Positions 51,488-54,230 of a stretch of 54,230 nucleotides of DNA are shown piece by piece. How positions within the stretch are numbered: the first letter of the stretch is position 1; the number at the start of each line of letters is the position of its first letter. The position numbers and the translations under genes were made by a program. The notes beneath the pieces are model-generated. The model was not told the DNA's origin and did no database searches. It saw only the letters and a program-made list of their open reading frames with translations. Source of the stretch: Pseudomonas sivasensis (GTDB lineage: Bacteria; Pseudomonadota; Gammaproteobacteria; Pseudomonadales; Pseudomonadaceae); assembly GCF_013778505.1 (NCBI RefSeq), contig NZ_JAAOWU010000027.1, positions 1-54,230 on the forward strand, given 5' to 3'.

Positions 51488-53170
51488 TCAGGAAAAATCC
51501 TCCTCGAAATGCTCGTGCTCACCCCGCGCATCCCCTTGGCGACGCACCACCTCCATCTGCCGCAGCTCTACCCGCCGGATCTTGCCGGAAATGGTTTTGG
51601 GCAGTTCGCTGACAAATTCGATGCGCCGCACCCGTTTGTACGGGGCGAGGTGTTCGCGGGCGAAGGCGAGGATGTTGCGGGCCAGCTCGGCGCTGCCGGG
51701 GGCGTCGTGGGCCAGGATCAGGAAGGCTTTGGGCACCGCCAGGCGCAGTGGGTCTGGGCTGGGCACTACGGCCACTTCCATCACCGCCGGGTGTTCGATC
51801 AGCGCACTTTCCAGTTCGAACGGGCTGATGCGGTAGTCGGAGGCCTTGAACACGTCATCGGCGCGACCGACGAAGGTGATGTAGCCGTCGCTGTCGATCT
51901 GCGCGGTATCGCCGGTGCGGTAGTAACCGTCACGCATCACTTCGGCGGTTTTTTCCGGGCTGTCCTCGTAGCACACCATTAAACCGAGAGGGCGGACATC
52001 CAGCGGCAGCGCGACTTCCCCTTCGTTGCCCGGTAGGCCGTCGGCGTCCAACAGCACGACCCGATAGCCTGGCAGTGGACGGCCCATGGACCCTGGCTTG
52101 AGCTCCTGGCCGGGGGTGTTGCCGACCAGGGCGGTGGTCTCCGATTGGCCGAAACCATCGCGCAGCGGCAAGCCCCAGGCCTGCTGGATTTGCTCGATGA
52201 TTTCCGGGTTCAGGGGTTCGCCCGCACCCACCAATTCACGCAGATTCAGGCGCGCCTTGTGACTGGCCAGGTCTTCCTGGATCAGCATGCGCCACACGGT
52301 CGGCGGGGCGCACAGGCTGGTCACACGATATTGTTCCAGCGCTGTCAGCAAGGCCGGCGCGCTGAACCGCGCGACGTTATGGATGAAGATGCACGCGCCG
52401 GCATTCCACGGCGCGAACAGGCAGCTCCAGGCGTGCTTGGCCCAGCCTGGAGACGAGATATTCAGGTGCAAATCGCCCGGTTGCAGGCCGATCCAGTACA
52501 TCGTCGACAGGTGGCCCACCGGGTAGCTTTGGTGGCTGTGCAGTACCATCTTGGGTTTGGAGGTGGTGCCGGAAGTGAAGTACAGCAGCATGGGGTCGGT
52601 GGCCAGGGTGCGGCCTTCGGCTTCGAACTGCTCGGGGTATTCAAATGCGGCGTTGTGCGCGACCCAGCCGCTGGGCGCAGCTCCCACGCAGATGCGGCTA
52701 CAGCCATCGCCCAGGCCGTCGAACTTGCCGACATGCGCCTCGCCGACCACCAGATGGCGAACCTGGCCACGCTCGATACGGTCGCGCAGATCATCCGGGT
52801 TGAGCAGGGCGGTGGCCGGGATCACCACCGCGCCGAGTTTGAAGGCGGCGAGCATGGTGTCCCACAACGCCACGTCGTTGCCGAGCATCAACAGCACTCG
52901 GTCGCCGCGTCGCACGCCGAGGGCACGCAGATGGTTGGCCACCTGGTTTGAGCGCGTCGCCAGTTGCTGGAAGCTGTAGCGCTGCTCGCTGCCGTCTTCT
53001 TCGACGATCCACAGCGCGTTGGCCGCATTGCCCTCGGCCATGGCATCGAAGTAGTCCAGAGCCCAGTTGAACGCATCCAGCTGCGGCCAGCGGAAGTCGC
53101 GAACGGCGGTGGCGTAATCGGTGCGATGGGCGAGCAGAAAATCCCGCGCGGCCAGGAAGGGATGCGTCAT
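51488..53170 (-). CDS. Acyl-CoA synthetase (AMP-forming)
   Basis: 560 residues. The adenylate-forming signature YFTSGTTSKPKMVLHSH is near 192-208, with DGFGQSETTALVGN, YYRTGDTAQID and the catalytic lysine near the C-terminus in PKTISGKIRR. The closest look is to acetyl/medium-chain acyl-CoA synthetases (AcsM-like). An AANAANAA motif precedes the start. It is divergent from the amino-acid binding-protein gene, in the same arrangement as an acsA-aotJ pair in P. aeruginosa. Confidence 0.92.
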   Translation of the reverse strand: MTHPFLAARDFLLAHRTDYATAVRDFRWPQLDAFNWALDYFDAMAEGNAANALWIVEEDGSEQRYSFQQLATRSNQVANHLRALGVRRGDRVLLMLGNDVALWDTMLAAFKLGAVVIPATALLNPDDLRDRIERGQVRHLVVGEAHVGKFDGLGDGCSRICVGAAPSGWVAHNAAFEYPEQFEAEGRTLATDPMLLYFTSGTTSKPKMVLHSHQSYPVGHLSTMYWIGLQPGDLHLNISSPGWAKHAWSCLFAPWNAGACIFIHNVARFSAPALLTALEQYRVTSLCAPPTVWRMLIQEDLASHKARLNLRELVGAGEPLNPEIIEQIQQAWGLPLRDGFGQSETTALVGNTPGQELKPGSMGRPLPGYRVVLLDADGLPGNEGEVALPLDVRPLGLMVCYEDSPEKTAEVMRDGYYRTGDTAQIDSDGYITFVGRADDVFKASDYRISPFELESALIEHPAVMEVAVVPSPDPLRLAVPKAFLILAHDAPGSAELARNILAFAREHLAPYKRVRRIEFVSELPKTISGKIRRVELRQMEVVRRQGDARGEHEHFEEDFS

Positions 53171-53185
53171 GGTCGGTGTCCTTGA

Positions 53186-53193
53186 TTATTGTT
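53186..53193 (-). promoter_or_regulatory. A-rich Hfq/Crc-type (CA) motif before the acyl-CoA synthetase
   Basis: The minus strand reads AACAATAA, just before CAAGGA. The match to AANAANAA is exact. Confidence 0.45.
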
Positions 53194-53330
53194 GTAGGGA
53201 CATTTCTGTGCTGCGGTGACCCACGGTTCAACCGAGGGGCTGAACCGAGTATAGGCACGCATAAATCCAGAGATGAACGCTCAAAAACACCGGTGTGTTG
53301 TGCAAAAAAGTCATGGGTGCAGGGGCTGGA

Positions 53331-53359
53331 TTGACGATCAATACATAAAAGTCCAGTAT
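53331..53359 (+). promoter_or_regulatory. Candidate sigma-70 promoter for the binding-protein gene
   Basis: TTGACG at 53331-53336 and CAGTAT at 53354-53359 with a 17-bp spacer, in an AT-rich stretch about 80 bp before the ATG. The -10 is a fair match only. An AACAACAA at 53414-53421 precedes the gene. Confidence 0.4.
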
Positions 53360-53436
53360 GGAATTATAAGTACAAAAGCTCTTGCTGGATTTTTTCTTCT
53401 CTCTTGCCAAACCAACAACAACTTGCGAGATCCCCC

Positions 53437-54207
53437 ATGAAGAAACGCTTGCTTATCACCGCCCTGGCCTTAATCGCTTCCAGCCACGTATGGGCCGCCG
53501 AGAAAACCCTGCGCATCGGCATCGAGGCGGCCTACCCGCCGTTTGCCTCCAAGACCCAGGAAGGCACCATCGTCGGCTTTGACTACGACATCGGCAACGC
53601 GCTGTGCGCGCAGATGAAGGTCAAGTGCGTGTGGGTTGAAGGTGAGTTCGATGGTCTGATTCCTTCCCTCAAGGTGAAGAAAATCGACATGGCCCTGTCG
53701 TCCATGACCATCAACGAAGACCGCAAGAAGTCAGTAGATTTCACCCACAAGTACTACTTCACCTCATCGCGTCTTGTGATGAAAGACGGCGCGGTGGTGG
53801 ATGACCAGTACGCCAGCCTGAAGGGCAAGACCGTCGGTGTGCAGCGTGCGACCACCACCGACCGTTACGCCACCGAGGTATTTGAGCCCAAGGGCATTAA
53901 CGTCAAGCGCTACAGCAATAACGAAGAGATCTACATGGACCTGGCGGCAGGGCGGCTGGATGCGATTTTTGCCGACACCATCCCCTTGAATGACTTCCTG
54001 CAAATGCCACGGGGCAAGGGCTACGCTTTTGTCGGGCCGGAGCTCAAGGACCCGAAATACGTCGGCGAAGGCGCGGGGATTGCGGTGCGCAAGGGCAACG
54101 AGGCGCTGGTCAGCGAATTGAACACGGCCATCGACGGCATTCGTGCCAGTGGTGAGTACCAGAAGATTTCGCAGCAGTACTTCAAGGCTGACATTTACGG
54201 TGATTGA
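53437..54207 (+). CDS. Basic amino-acid ABC transporter substrate-binding protein
   Basis: 256 residues from the ATG at 53437. Signal peptide to about residue 21 (LLITALALIASSHVWA). HisJ/ArgT-type fold: LRIGIEAAYPPFASKTQEG, GFDYDIGNALCAQMKVKC and DMALSSMTINEDRKKSVDFT, plus GVQRATTTDRYA. Ligands of this group are Lys, Arg, Orn or His. The permease and ATPase genes would lie past the window edge, so I leave the symbol blank. Confidence 0.93.
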   Translation: MKKRLLITALALIASSHVWAAEKTLRIGIEAAYPPFASKTQEGTIVGFDYDIGNALCAQMKVKCVWVEGEFDGLIPSLKVKKIDMALSSMTINEDRKKSVDFTHKYYFTSSRLVMKDGAVVDDQYASLKGKTVGVQRATTTDRYATEVFEPKGINVKRYSNNEEIYMDLAAGRLDAIFADTIPLNDFLQMPRGKGYAFVGPELKDPKYVGEGAGIAVRKGNEALVSELNTAIDGIRASGEYQKISQQYFKADIYGD

Positions 54208-54230
54208 TGCAGCGGGGCTGCTGCTGTTGC

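Overview
The window looks like a chromosomal segment of a Pseudomonas of the P. fluorescens group. The evidence is the high-GC coding, REPIN palindromes with the G-rich arm type common in these genomes, A-rich Hfq/Crc-type motifs ahead of catabolic genes, and the gene families present. No tRNA, rRNA, phage, transposase or true CRISPR array was seen. The assignment rests on family recognition by eye; no search was run.

Layout. (1) 0-5.4 kb, minus strand: VOC protein, 5-oxoprolinase-type genes pxpB-pxpC-pxpA, an MHS-type MFS carrier, and biotin carboxyl carrier plus biotin carboxylase subunits (the last cut by the window edge). Two overlapping LysR genes lie upstream, with an Old Yellow Enzyme reductase divergent from them. 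(2) 8.6-16 kb: a four-carbon acid-sugar (L-threonate type) operon ltnD-otnK-otnC-gntP-otnI-exported hydrolase, faced by a DeoR regulator. Two unlisted small ORFs overlap the starts of ltnD and gntP. (3) 16-19.4 kb: a decayed SDR remnant, a strong terminator, a PAS-GGDEF diguanylate cyclase, and a TetR/SDR divergent pair with two palindromic operators.

(4) 19.4-33.8 kb: a galacturonate/pectin locus. It holds a FadR-type regulator, uronate dehydrogenase, a KdgM-type porin, an enolase-superfamily acid-sugar enzyme, a peptide-type ABC importer with two paralogous binding proteins, KdgD, a frameshifted tautomerase and a secreted GH28 polygalacturonase. Five copies of an 11-bp operator of the form TTGT-N3-ACAA tie the transcription units together. 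Extracellular GH28 would release galacturonate or short oligomers, KdgM would pass them through the outer membrane and the ABC system into the cytoplasm. Udh would oxidise galacturonate, and the enolase-family enzyme plus KdgD would carry it toward 2-oxoglutarate semialdehyde.

(5) 34-39.8 kb: a small secreted cysteine-rich protein, a pstSCAB phosphate importer without phoU, then a degenerate Fic-like protein and a HAD-family protein in place of phoU. (6) 39.8-43.8 kb: a molybdenum hydroxylase (Fe-S, Mo and tri-haem cytochrome c subunits). (7) 43.9-45.5 kb: a gene-free array in which four 131-bp REPINs are embedded in sequence with an 18-bp period, inverted on either side of each REPIN. (8) 45.5-51.4 kb: LysR regulator, ACS-type MFS carrier, glucarate dehydratase and TonB-dependent receptor. 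(9) 51.5-54.2 kb: acyl-CoA synthetase and an amino-acid ABC binding protein.

The most interesting items are the 18-bp/REPIN array, the two translationally coupled leader ORFs with A-rich motifs in the threonate operon, the pst operon ending in a pseudo-Fic protein, and the operator-defined galacturonate regulon with its unusual importer.
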